A stretch of 64,000 bases of DNA from Pseudomonas serboccidentalis. GTDB taxonomy: Bacteria; Pseudomonadota; Gammaproteobacteria; Pseudomonadales; Pseudomonadaceae. The first letter of the stretch is position 1, and each line of letters opens with the position of its first letter. Location: contig NZ_CP101655.1 of assembly GCF_028830055.1 (NCBI RefSeq), positions 1-64,000 on the forward strand. The letters run 5' to 3'. Under the pieces are notes generated by a model. It saw nothing but the letters and a program-made list of their open reading frames with translations, had not been told where the DNA came from and ran no database searches. The translations under genes were made by a program, and so were the position numbers. Positions 27,728-35,587 of this stretch are shown in pieces.

Positions 27728-28564
27728 ATGTTGCCGCTTTTGAAAAGTCTGACCGCCACCGCGTTGATCCTCAGTGGCGTCTGCGCCAGCGCTGCCGATG
27801 GCAGCAATGCCGATGAAATCATTCGTCAGGTGCGCGAACGCAATGACGGTAAAAGCTTTATGTCTCAGGTCTCGCTGATTCTCCACGACAAGAAGGGCAA
27901 TACCCGTGTTCGTGAGTTCACCTACCTGCAGAAGGACTACCCGGACAGCGACAAATTCAGCATGTATTTCTCCGCGCCCACCGACGTGCGCGATGTCGCG
28001 TTCCACATCGAAAACCCCCACGAGACTCTGGGCCTGGAAGACAGCCAGTGGATGTACCTGCCGGTCAGCCGCCAGACGCGCCGCATCTCCACCACCGACA
28101 AGCGCGGTTCGTTCATGGGCAGCGAGTATTCCTATGCCGACCTGGACAAGATCCGGGTCAAGGATTACTCGCAGAAACTCGTTGGCGAGGAGCAGATCAA
28201 GGGCCGCGACTGCTACGTGATCGAGCGCGAACCGGCATCCTCCGAAGTGCTGGCCAAGACCGGCTACAACAAACTCAAGGTGTGGATCGACAAGCAGAAT
28301 TTCCTGGTCATGCGTCAGGACTTCTTCGACGTCAAAGGCGTGCTGATCAAGCAGATGCGTACGCAGAAGGTCGAGACCATCGACACGATCGACAGCATCG
28401 TGCTCAGTGAAACCGAGCACTTCATCGACGGCACCCGCTCGGAAATGCGCTTCAACCAGCTGCAGTACAACGTCCCGCTGGAAGACCGACTGTTTACCCA
28501 GACCGCGATCAAGCGCGGCCTGAAAACCGGTGACCTGCCGGAATTTTCCGTGTCCGCCCGCTAA
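27728..28564 (+). CDS. Outer-membrane lipoprotein-sorting (LolA-like) periplasmic protein
   Basis: The 278-residue product has a signal peptide (ALILSGVCASAADG). It then has a single LolA/PF17131-type domain rich in beta strands (VSLILHDKKGNTRVREFTYLQ, DVAFHIENPH, QWMYLPVSRQTRRI). Such proteins ferry acyl-lipid cargo across the periplasm and are commonly encoded beside MMPL transporters. The start at 27728 is preceded by AAAAGGG. It sits between the barrel and the transporter, matching a transfer role. LolA-like genes are also standard parts of aryl-polyene clusters. Confidence 0.82.
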   Translation: MLPLLKSLTATALILSGVCASAADGSNADEIIRQVRERNDGKSFMSQVSLILHDKKGNTRVREFTYLQKDYPDSDKFSMYFSAPTDVRDVAFHIENPHETLGLEDSQWMYLPVSRQTRRISTTDKRGSFMGSEYSYADLDKIRVKDYSQKLVGEEQIKGRDCYVIEREPASSEVLAKTGYNKLKVWIDKQNFLVMRQDFFDVKGVLIKQMRTQKVETIDTIDSIVLSETEHFIDGTRSEMRFNQLQYNVPLEDRLFTQTAIKRGLKTGDLPEFSVSAR

Positions 28565-28591
28565 GCGCCGCTCCCGACGACCCTGGAACAC

Positions 28592-31213
28592 ATGATCATG
28601 GAAAGATATCTGAATTTCGTCGAGCGCTATGCGCGGGCGATTGTTTTCCTGCTGGTGGCGATTACCGCGTATTTCACCTATACGCTGGGCGCGCTGGTTT
28701 CGGACACCAACCCTTATCTGCTCAAGGAAAGCCATCCGGCGCGCAAGACCATCATCGATTTGCAGGATGAATTCACCGGTACGTTCGACTCGGTGATGGT
28801 GGCGCTGAACAATCCGCAGACGGTGTTCAACAAACAGACGCTCAACGCGCTGTTTTCGATGTCGCAGTCGGTGCGCAAGATGATTCTGGCCAACGATGCC
28901 GACAAGGAGCAGCTGGCGCAAATCGTCGCCAGGTACCCGAACGACAGCCGCGCGCAGTTGTTGACCCGGGACATCCTCGAGGACGGCTTTTCCCAGAACG
29001 ATTACGCCCAGGCCAAGGCCTTGCGTGACCATGCGCAGAGCCAGAACTGGGATGCCCATGATCAGCTGTTCCTGACCTTCCTCGCCGAGCGGATCAACCC
29101 GATCCGCGAAATGGCCTCGATGGGGGATCTGGAAAATATCGTCCTGACCGACGACGGCGAGTTGTTGATCCACAAGACCCTCAATGCCTACGACATGGAC
29201 CCGGCCGTGGTCGAGTCGCAGATCATGGGCAACGAGCTGATGGTCGACGGGGTGGTATCCAAGGACAAGAAAGTCGCGATGCTGGTGGCCGAGCTCGGCA
29301 CCAAGCAGGACGACGCCCAGGCGCAACTGCGTGCTTATCAGATCGTGCGTGGCATCGTCGCGCAGTACCAGGCCGAGCATCCCGAGTACAAGGACGATAT
29401 TTTCATTGCCGGCATGCCGATCTTCATCGCCGCCCAGCAGGAAATCATCGACCATGACCTGGCGGTGCTGTTTCCGATCGTGTTTCTGCTGATCACCCTG
29501 CTGCTGATGTTCTTCTTCCGCAAGCCGCTGGGCGTGCTGTTGCCGCTGTTCAATATCCTGTTCTGCACCATCTGGACGTTGGGGCTGATGGCGCTGTTGC
29601 GGGTGCCGTTCGATCTGCTGACCAGCGTGCTGCCGGTGTTTCTGTTCACCATCTGCTGCTCGGACGCCATCCATGTGATGGCCGAATATTACGAGCAGAA
29701 AAACGCCGGCAAGAGCAACCGTGAGGCCAATCGCGAAACCCAGCGCCTGATGGTGGTGCCGGTGGTGTTGACGACGGTGACGACCATCGCCACGTTCATG
29801 ATTTCCACCACCAACAACATCGTCAGCATCCGCAACTTCGGCGTGTTCATGTCCATCGGCCTGACGGCGGCACTGATCATTTCACTGCTGCTGATTCCGG
29901 CGTGGATTTCCATCTGGGGCAAGGATCAGGCGCCGCAGGCCAAGGTCGAGGCCCACAAGGAATCGATCATCTCGCGTTATCTGGTGGCGTTTTGCGCCTG
30001 GATGATCCGCTTTCGCAAGCCGATTCTCATGCTCATGCTGCCCTTGCTGGCGCTGGCCACGGTGTTCACCTTCCGCGTCGATATCGAAGACTCGGGCATC
30101 GCCTACTTCAAGCCTGAGAGCCACATTCGCGTATCCGATCAATTCATCAACCACGCGAAGGTCGCGGGCACGGCGCCGGGCTGGATCGCGATCGACAGCA
30201 AGGAACCGCGCGGGGTGCTGACCACCGAAGTGGTGCAGTTCATCGACAAGCTCGACCACTTCATCAAGCAGCAGCCGCACGTGAGTTACGGCTACTCGCT
30301 GGCCACCTACGTCAAGCGCATGAACCTGGTGCTCAACGACATGAACCCTGACTACCTGCGCGTTCCCAACGCCATGGAAAAGGTGACATCCGTCAATGAC
30401 GACGGGCAGGTCGAACGTTTTGAAGTACCGGGCAATTCACTGATCGAGCAGCACGTGATGCTGTTCGAAAACGGTGGCGGCTCGGACCTGAACAACGTGC
30501 TCAACGCCGACTTCTCCAAGGCCTTGACCCTGTACACCATGACCTCGTCGGTCGCCAGTGACTATCAAGGCATGCTCGATCGCCTCGACGCCTGGCTGCT
30601 GGTGAACAAACCGGCCAACCTGGAAGTGACCCACGCCGGCACCCCGTTGATCTGGACCGGCGTACTGCAGGAAATCACCCAGGGCCAGGTGTTGAGCTTT
30701 TCCCTGGCGCTGCTGGTCGTCACGCTGATGATGATGTACTGGCTCAAGTCGGTGCGGCTCGGCGTCCTCGGCATGTTGACCCTGTTGACCACGTCGGTAA
30801 CGGTCTACGGCTTCATGTTCCTGTTCAATATCGAACTGAACATCGGCACGACGCTGGTGACGTTCCTGGTGGTGGGCGTGGTCGATTACGCGGTGCACCT
30901 GCTGTCGCGCATCAAGCTGCTGGTGCAGCAGGGCATCGAAATCGATGCGGCGATCCTGCAGGCGATGCACAGCGTCGGCCGCTCGACGGTGATCAACGTG
31001 GTGATCTTTTCCGTGGGCTTCATGGCGCTGCTGTTTTCCGACTTCAAGCCGATTGTCGACCTGGGGGCGCTGGTGGCGATGGCACTGTTCTCCAGCGGCG
31101 TCATGACCATTGTCCTGGTGACGCTGGTGTCGCCGTGGTTCTTTGCGGCGATTGCGCCGGTTGCCCGACCTGCTCAAGGGCAACCAGAGGTCGGCGAGGC
31201 AGTGCCGGGCTGA
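28592..31213 (+). CDS. MMPL/RND-family transporter
   Basis: The 873-residue product has the duplicated RND plan. One N-terminal helix (about 12-32) is followed by a large periplasmic loop (33-290), a six-helix block (about 290-460), a second large loop and a final helix block (about 690-850). Sequence in the first helix block (CCSDAIHVMAEYYEQK) and second (VVGVVDYAVHLLSRIK) carries the polar residues expected in the proton relay. Members move lipids, polyketides or hopanoids across the inner membrane. It closes the cluster and is the likely inner-membrane exporter. Starts at 28592 or 28598 are both possible. Confidence 0.88.
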   Translation: MIMERYLNFVERYARAIVFLLVAITAYFTYTLGALVSDTNPYLLKESHPARKTIIDLQDEFTGTFDSVMVALNNPQTVFNKQTLNALFSMSQSVRKMILANDADKEQLAQIVARYPNDSRAQLLTRDILEDGFSQNDYAQAKALRDHAQSQNWDAHDQLFLTFLAERINPIREMASMGDLENIVLTDDGELLIHKTLNAYDMDPAVVESQIMGNELMVDGVVSKDKKVAMLVAELGTKQDDAQAQLRAYQIVRGIVAQYQAEHPEYKDDIFIAGMPIFIAAQQEIIDHDLAVLFPIVFLLITLLLMFFFRKPLGVLLPLFNILFCTIWTLGLMALLRVPFDLLTSVLPVFLFTICCSDAIHVMAEYYEQKNAGKSNREANRETQRLMVVPVVLTTVTTIATFMISTTNNIVSIRNFGVFMSIGLTAALIISLLLIPAWISIWGKDQAPQAKVEAHKESIISRYLVAFCAWMIRFRKPILMLMLPLLALATVFTFRVDIEDSGIAYFKPESHIRVSDQFINHAKVAGTAPGWIAIDSKEPRGVLTTEVVQFIDKLDHFIKQQPHVSYGYSLATYVKRMNLVLNDMNPDYLRVPNAMEKVTSVNDDGQVERFEVPGNSLIEQHVMLFENGGGSDLNNVLNADFSKALTLYTMTSSVASDYQGMLDRLDAWLLVNKPANLEVTHAGTPLIWTGVLQEITQGQVLSFSLALLVVTLMMMYWLKSVRLGVLGMLTLLTTSVTVYGFMFLFNIELNIGTTLVTFLVVGVVDYAVHLLSRIKLLVQQGIEIDAAILQAMHSVGRSTVINVVIFSVGFMALLFSDFKPIVDLGALVAMALFSSGVMTIVLVTLVSPWFFAAIAPVARPAQGQPEVGEAVPG

Positions 31214-31224
31214 GTGCCGATAAG

Positions 31225-31261
31225 CCGGGTCCGCCTGCCCTGATACGACAGGCGAACCGGG
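31225..31261. terminator. Imperfect hairpin between convergent genes
   Basis: CCGGGTCCGCCTG (31225-31237) can pair with CAGGCGAACCGGG (31249-31261), 11 of 13 positions. It lies in the 69-base gap between the end of the MMPL gene and the end of the convergent MerR gene. It lacks a clear T-run, so it is only a possible terminator. Confidence 0.35.
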
Positions 31262-31282
31262 TCAGGCGTCGCAACAGGGTTT

Positions 31283-31693
31283 TCAGTTCAGCGTAGCGCC
31301 CGGGGTTTTTTCCCCTTGCCGGGCGATGCGCTCGAACTGGCATTCCTGTCGCGCTTCGTGAAGATTGGTTTCAAACGCTTCAAGACCATCGTACAACTGC
31401 TGCAAATCGCCGATCTGGGCCACCAGCTCGGCTTTTTTCTGGGCGATGGCATGCTGGGCCATGTCCCAGGGGAATTCGTCGCCGCGGTAGTTGTTGAGGA
31501 TGACCTGCAGCTCCTTGAGCTTGAAACCCAATTGCTGGGCGCACTTGATGAACGTCAGCACTTCGACGCTTTCCTGACTGTAGATCCGGTATTTGCCTTC
31601 GCGCTTGGGCTGCGGCAGCAGGCCGATTTCCTCGTAATGGCGAATGCTTTTGACTGTGGTGCCCGACAGCTGGGCGGCTTTGCCGATATACAT
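31283..31693 (-). CDS. MerR-family transcriptional regulator
   Basis: The 136-residue product opens with the MerR winged-helix signature (YIGKAAQLSGTTVKSIRHYE, then YRIYSQESVEVLTFIK). A long dimerisation coiled coil follows (about 75-118). The only cysteines are one in the HTH half and one near residue 118, so the metal-binding pair of CueR/ZntR types is absent. A redox or electrophile sensor is more likely. A MerR-type promoter sits before the quinone reductase gene just upstream, making that gene the probable target. Confidence 0.88.
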   Translation of the reverse strand: MYIGKAAQLSGTTVKSIRHYEEIGLLPQPKREGKYRIYSQESVEVLTFIKCAQQLGFKLKELQVILNNYRGDEFPWDMAQHAIAQKKAELVAQIGDLQQLYDGLEAFETNLHEARQECQFERIARQGEKTPGATLN

Positions 31694-31758
31694 AAAGATC
31701 CGTCTCGATGATCAAACAGGGCGTAGCGGGACCAGGTTTGAAGCCTGATCGGCGGGCG

Positions 31759-31790
31759 ATTATAGGGTGAATAGCATCGGCAGGTTGCAA
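31759..31790 (-). promoter_or_regulatory. Candidate promoter of the MerR gene
   Basis: Reading on the minus strand, TTGCAA (31785-31790) and a consensus TATAAT (31759-31764) are separated by 20 bases. They lie about 65 bases upstream of the MerR start. The overlong spacer is what MerR proteins correct by DNA untwisting, which hints at autoregulation. The dyad inside the spacer is poor. Confidence 0.4.
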
Positions 31791-31893
31791 CTGTGCGTAA
31801 ATGATGCGCACAGCTGACGGACGGGGTCGGCAAGAGCCCGTGAAAGGGACTGACGGCGGCGGCTGCGCCGTCAGGTGAACAGGTGCGCCAGCG

Positions 31894-32469
31894 TCAGAAA
31901 GCGGCGCTGGCCCGGGCCTGCTCCAGCCAGGTGTCGCGCTGGTTGGGCTTGGAGCCGATCATGGGGCCGAACGTCAGGGTCTTGATCGGCTTGATCCCAC
32001 AGAATTCCAGCGTGGTCTTGCGCACCTGGTGCAGCCCCGGCATGCCGTAGACCCATTTGTAGTACCAGTACGGCGTGTCCATGGTCACCAGCAGATGCGC
32101 CGTGCGGCCCTTGAGCAGTTTGTCCGGGAAGGCTTTGCCCTCGCGGTACTTGAAGGCAAATCCGGGCAGGAAGATGCGGTCCAGGAAGCCCTTCATCAGG
32201 GCCGGAATCCCGCCCCACCAGATCGGGTAAACGAAAGTCAGGTGTTCGGCCCAGGTGATGTCGGCCTGCGCCTGCAGCAGATCCGGCTCCAGCGGCTGAA
32301 CCTTGTTGTAGCCCTCGTGCAAGACCGGGTCGAAGTCCAATGCGTCCAGACGCATCAGGCGCACGTCATGCCCGGCGTCTTTGGCCGCCTGGACGTAAGT
32401 ATCGCTCAATGCTCCGCAAAAACTGTCGTTGGAGGGGTGACCCAGAATCACGAGCATTCGTTTGCTCAT
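31894..32469 (-). CDS. Flavodoxin-fold NAD(P)H:quinone oxidoreductase
   Basis: The 191-residue product matches the NQO1/KefF-type family. It has an N-terminal FMN/FAD-binding strand MLVILGHPSNDSFCGAL, then WAEHLTFVYPIWWGGIPALMKGFLDR (about 76-101) carrying the aromatic flavin-stacking loop. A C-terminal FCGIKPIKTLTFG block follows. It would reduce quinones by two electrons at the cytoplasmic face. The start at 32469 (MSKRMLV) is set by a GGAG site a few bases before. It has its own promoter of MerR type and is followed on the same strand by the MerR gene. Confidence 0.87.
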   Translation of the reverse strand: MSKRMLVILGHPSNDSFCGALSDTYVQAAKDAGHDVRLMRLDALDFDPVLHEGYNKVQPLEPDLLQAQADITWAEHLTFVYPIWWGGIPALMKGFLDRIFLPGFAFKYREGKAFPDKLLKGRTAHLLVTMDTPYWYYKWVYGMPGLHQVRKTTLEFCGIKPIKTLTFGPMIGSKPNQRDTWLEQARASAAF

Positions 32470-32496
32470 CGTGTGTACTCCTGAAAAGAAGCTCAC

Positions 32497-32528
32497 AGCA
32501 TAGAGTCTGCCCCTAGCGGTAGAGTCAA
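32497..32528 (-). promoter_or_regulatory. MerR-type promoter/operator with 20-bp spacer
   Basis: On the minus strand a TTGACT -35 (32523-32528) and a TATGCT -10 (32497-32502) are separated by exactly 20 bases (32503-32522). The spacer is centred on an imperfect dyad (TCTGCC...GGTAGA read on the plus strand). Overlong 19-20 bp spacers with a central dyad are the hallmark of MerR-activated promoters. The start codon of the quinone reductase is about 28 bases downstream of the -10. Confidence 0.7.
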
Positions 32529-33406
32529 GGTGCCAACGCATTCAGCAGGGCCTGTGCATAGGCCGGCAGGTGCGCGAAATCGCGCGCACACAGATGCAGC
32601 GTGCGGTTGGCCCAGGCGTCGTCCAGCGGCACACAGGTAAACGCGTCCGTCGAAGGCCAGCGCTCAACCGCGACCCTGGGCACGATCGCCAGTCCCACCC
32701 CGCGCGTAACCATGCGCATGAGGCCATCGAAGCCGTCAGCGCGAATGCGGATGGCCATGCGCTGGCCGACATGCAGCGCCTGTTCTTCCAGATGAATCGC
32801 CAGCGCACTGTCGGTGCCCAGGGCCACGTAGTCATGGCTCAGGGTTTCGGCGAAGCTCAGCGCGGTTTTCGCGGCCAGCGGATGGCCGCGCGGCGCGATC
32901 AGCACCAGCGGATCGGCGCGAAAGGCCAGGGTCTGCAAATCGCGGGTATCGACCGCATCGGAGACGATCCCCAGGTCCGCCGCGCCTTGCCGCAGGGCAT
33001 GGGTGATGCGGGCGCTGGGCAACTCCTGCAGATCGATGTCAAGGTTGGGATGGTCGCGCAGAAAGTCTGCGAGCACCTCTGGCAGGTATTCGGTGATGGC
33101 CGTGGTGTTGCACAACAGGCGTACCTGACCTTTGACGCCCTTGGCATAGTCGGCCAGATCCTGCTGCAGGCGTTCGGCCTGTTGCAGGAGGATCCGCGCG
33201 TGGCGGGCCAGCGCCTTGCCGGCCGGTGTCGGGGTTACGCCACGGCGCCCGCGCTGCAGCAAATCAGTGCCCAGCGAGGCTTCCATGGCGCGGATGCGGG
33301 CGCTGGCGGCGGCGAGCGAGAGATGGCTGCGGGCGGCGCCGGCGGTGATGTTGCCGCTGTCGAGGATGTGCAGGTAGAGGCGCAGGTCGGTGAGGTCGAA
33401 GTGCAT
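32525..33406 (-). CDS. LysR-family transcriptional regulator
   Basis: The 293-residue product starts MHFDLTDLRLYLHILDSG with an N-terminal winged HTH (AAASARIRAMEASLGTDLLQR) and a C-terminal type 2 periplasmic-binding domain. The start at 33406 is preferred over in-frame positions up to 33487, which encode repeat-derived sequence. It is divergent from the TSUP permease gene at 33621, with 214 bases between, and that permease is its most likely target. Its 3' end overlaps the -35 box of the quinone reductase promoter. Confidence 0.85.
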   Translation of the reverse strand: MHFDLTDLRLYLHILDSGNITAGAARSHLSLAAASARIRAMEASLGTDLLQRGRRGVTPTPAGKALARHARILLQQAERLQQDLADYAKGVKGQVRLLCNTTAITEYLPEVLADFLRDHPNLDIDLQELPSARITHALRQGAADLGIVSDAVDTRDLQTLAFRADPLVLIAPRGHPLAAKTALSFAETLSHDYVALGTDSALAIHLEEQALHVGQRMAIRIRADGFDGLMRMVTRGVGLAIVPRVAVERWPSTDAFTCVPLDDAWANRTLHLCARDFAHLPAYAQALLNALAP

Positions 33407-33444
33407 GGGCAGCCTGTGGTTTTTGTAGTGTCTGGACAGACCTC

Positions 33445-33518
33445 TTCGCGAGCAGGCTCGCTTCCACATTGGATTGGCGGCGAGCACGAAACTTGTAGGA
33501 GTGAGCCTGCTCGCGATG
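33445..33518. repeat. REP-like inverted pair (GAGCCTGCTCGCGA family)
   Basis: A TTCGCGAGCAGGCTCGCTTC arm (33445-33464) faces GTAGGAGTGAGCCTGCTCGC (33495-33514, extending to 33518). It lies in the divergent gap between the LysR gene and the TSUP gene, so it may interfere with or insulate the two promoters. Confidence 0.8.
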
Positions 33519-33620
33519 GGGCCAGTCGCCTCAATGAATTATTAAGCCTCTTGCATTGGCAGAGGCACCCTCAGTATATGGCAGATTTTCAACCCACCAC
33601 CCAAGGCGCACAGTAGCGCC

Positions 33621-34385
33621 ATGAACACACTCGCAGATTTCTACCAAAACCTCGGCCTGGCCTTGTCCTTGCTGGTCCTCGTCACGTTCGTCCTGGCCGG
33701 CCTGATCAAAGGTGTGATCGGCCTCGGCCTGCCCACGGTTGCCATGGGGCTGCTCGGTCTGGCTATGGCGCCGTCGCAGGCTGCGGCACTGCTGATCGTT
33801 CCGGCAACGCTGACCAATGTCTGGCAACTGGCATTCGGCGGGCATTTGAGAGGGTTGATCAAACGCCTGTGGCCGATGCTGCTGATGATCTTTCTCGGCA
33901 CCGGTATTGGCACCTTGTCGATCGGCATGGCGGGCGGACATTGGGTGGTGCGCGGGCTGGGCGCGGCGTTGCTGCTGTATGCGTTGAGCGGGTTGTTGCT
34001 GCCGACGCTGCAGGTCAGCCCTCGGCATGAACCGTGGCTCGGTCCGGTGTGCGGAGTGATCACCGGCGTGATCACTTCGGCCACCGGGGTGTTCGTGATC
34101 CCGGCGGTGCCGTATCTGCAAGCGCTGAGCTTGAACCGCGATCAGTTGGTGCAGGCGCTGGGCCTGTCGTTCACGGTCTCGACCCTGGCGCTGGCCGCTG
34201 GGTTGTTGTGGCGCGGTGCGCTGGGCGGTGGCGAGCTGAGTGCCTCGCTGCTGGCGCTGATCCCGGCATTGCTGGGCATGTGGTTCGGCCAATGGCTGCG
34301 CCAGCGGATCAGCGCCGTGCTGTTCAAGCGCGTGTTTTTTCTCGGACTGGGCGCGCTCGGCGCCCATCTGCTGATCAGCGGTTAG
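33621..34385 (+). CDS. TSUP-family (TauE/SafE) membrane permease
   Basis: The 254-residue product has about eight hydrophobic helices in two similar halves with the TauE/SafE signatures GLIKGVIGLGLPTVAMGLL (near residue 28) and GVITGVITSATGVFVIPAVP (near 145). Members export or import small organosulfur or organic acid anions at the inner membrane. The substrate cannot be deduced. It is divergent from a LysR gene, and its stop overlaps the end of the convergent monooxygenase gene by 11 bases. Confidence 0.88.
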   Translation: MNTLADFYQNLGLALSLLVLVTFVLAGLIKGVIGLGLPTVAMGLLGLAMAPSQAAALLIVPATLTNVWQLAFGGHLRGLIKRLWPMLLMIFLGTGIGTLSIGMAGGHWVVRGLGAALLLYALSGLLLPTLQVSPRHEPWLGPVCGVITGVITSATGVFVIPAVPYLQALSLNRDQLVQALGLSFTVSTLALAAGLLWRGALGGGELSASLLALIPALLGMWFGQWLRQRISAVLFKRVFFLGLGALGAHLLISG

Positions 34386-34689
34386 CCGACGACGCGCTGA
34401 GCATGTCGATCCGACGGATATCGAAATCGCGCTCCAGGTACGCCATGCGGTTGTCGAAAAACTCGCGCATGTGCGGCAGGTTCGAGTGCACGTCCAGGTG
34501 CGCCTGGCTTTCCCAGATCTCGTAAAAGATGAACAGCGTCGGGTCCTGCTTGTCGCGCAGCATGTGGTACTCGATACAGCCGGGTTCGGCGCGGCTCGGC
34601 TCGACATAGGCGCGAAACAGCGCTTCGAAGGCCTCGGCTTTTTCCGGGCGGGTCTTGGCGTGCAGGATGAAACCGTGGTGTTCACTCAT
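34375..34689 (-). CDS. Antibiotic-biosynthesis-monooxygenase (YgiN-like) protein
   Basis: The 104-residue product is an ABM-fold ferredoxin-like barrel (HGFILHAKTRPEKAEAFEALF, ESQAHLDVHSNLPHMREFFDN). In E. coli the relative YgiN oxidises quinols and is encoded next to mdaB. Here it is divergent from an mdaB homologue with 182 bases between starts, so a quinone redox partnership is plausible. The ATG at 34689 is used; a TTG one codon earlier is unlikely. Confidence 0.8.
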   Translation of the reverse strand: MSEHHGFILHAKTRPEKAEAFEALFRAYVEPSRAEPGCIEYHMLRDKQDPTLFIFYEIWESQAHLDVHSNLPHMREFFDNRMAYLERDFDIRRIDMLSASSANR

Positions 34690-34871
34690 CAAAACAACTC
34701 CTCAAATGCAGATGGCCGAGAATGCTATTGCAACAATCGGCATTCGATTCGTGCTTTTTGATCAAATGTATTTTGCGCCGACGCGGCTTATTCCGCGCGA
34801 GATGGGTGGTTAACCTGCCGCCATTCGTTTTCCCATCTTTCTCCAGCCCAATGGCTGCGCGAGGCGTTCTC

Positions 34872-35462
34872 ATGAAAAAAGTGTTGTTGCTCAATGGCGG
34901 CAAGAAATTCGCCCACTCCGACGGTCGTTACAACGCCACCCTGCACGAAACCGCGCTGAGCGTGCTCGATCGCGGCGGCCTGGATGTCAAAACCACCTTC
35001 ATCGACGAGGGCTACGACGTTGCTGAAGAAGTCGCCAAATTCCTCTGGGCCGACGTGATCATCTATCAGATGCCGGGCTGGTGGATGGGCGCGCCGTGGA
35101 CCGTCAAAAAGTACCTCGACGAAGTCTTCACCGAAGGCCACGGCAGCCTTTACGCCAGCGATGGTCGTACCCGTTCCGACGCGTCGCAGAAGTACGGCAG
35201 CGGCGGCCTGATTCAGGGCAAGCAATACATGCTGTCGCTGACCTGGAACGCACCGCAGCAAGCCTTTGATGACCCGACCGACTTCTTCGAAGCCAAGGGT
35301 GTCGACGCGGTGTATTTTCCGTTTCACAAGGCCAACGAGTTCCTCGGCATGAGCGGTCTGCCGACGTTCCTCTGTGTGGATGTGATGAAACGTCCGAACA
35401 TCGAGGCTGATGTGGCGCGTTATGAGCAGCATTTGACCGAGGTGTTTGGTCTGAAGGCCTGA
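34872..35462 (+). CDS. mdaB: NAD(P)H:quinone oxidoreductase (MdaB-like)
   Basis: The 196-residue flavodoxin-fold product begins KKVLLLNGGKKFAHSDGRYN. It has the flavin loop YQMPGWWMGAPWTVKKYLDEVF (about 60-81) and TWNAPQQAFDDP (about 127-138), typical of MdaB/modulator of drug activity B. It would reduce menadione-like quinones by two electrons. The ATG at 34872 is chosen because the flavodoxin domain begins directly there; a GAGGCG site lies just upstream. The longer open frame from 34722 has no family match. Confidence 0.88.
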   Translation: MKKVLLLNGGKKFAHSDGRYNATLHETALSVLDRGGLDVKTTFIDEGYDVAEEVAKFLWADVIIYQMPGWWMGAPWTVKKYLDEVFTEGHGSLYASDGRTRSDASQKYGSGGLIQGKQYMLSLTWNAPQQAFDDPTDFFEAKGVDAVYFPFHKANEFLGMSGLPTFLCVDVMKRPNIEADVARYEQHLTEVFGLKA

Positions 35463-35493
35463 GTGGTTTCGGGCTACTATCGGTGGTAACAGC

Positions 35494-35565
35494 AAAAGAT
35501 CGCAGCCTTCGGCAGCTCCTACAGGAACCCCTTTCCATGTAGGAGCTGCCGAAGGCTGCGATCTT
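35494..35565. repeat. REP-like inverted pair (GCAGCCTTCGGCAGCTCC family)
   Basis: AAAAGATCGCAGCCTTCGGC and onward (35494-35525) is inverted at 35538-35565. It is the same core as at 15562-15641. The right arm ends only 9 bases before the ribosome-binding site of the LysR gene at 35588. The pair could act as a 3' hairpin for mdaB and limit read-through into the regulator. Confidence 0.85.
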
Positions 35566-35587
35566 GGCGATGTCAAAGAGGATACCC

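Noticed and set aside
27704..29674. A 656-residue minus-strand frame opposite the LolA-like and MMPL genes
   Set aside because: His/Gln/Arg-rich antisense shadow; the plus strand encodes clear transmembrane helices and a signal peptide.
16515..31213. Calling the cluster a standard aryl polyene cluster
   Set aside because: The starter ammonia-lyase, dehydratases, acyltransferase and methyltransferase of aryl-polyene clusters are missing, and the aminotransferase/reductase fusion is not part of them.
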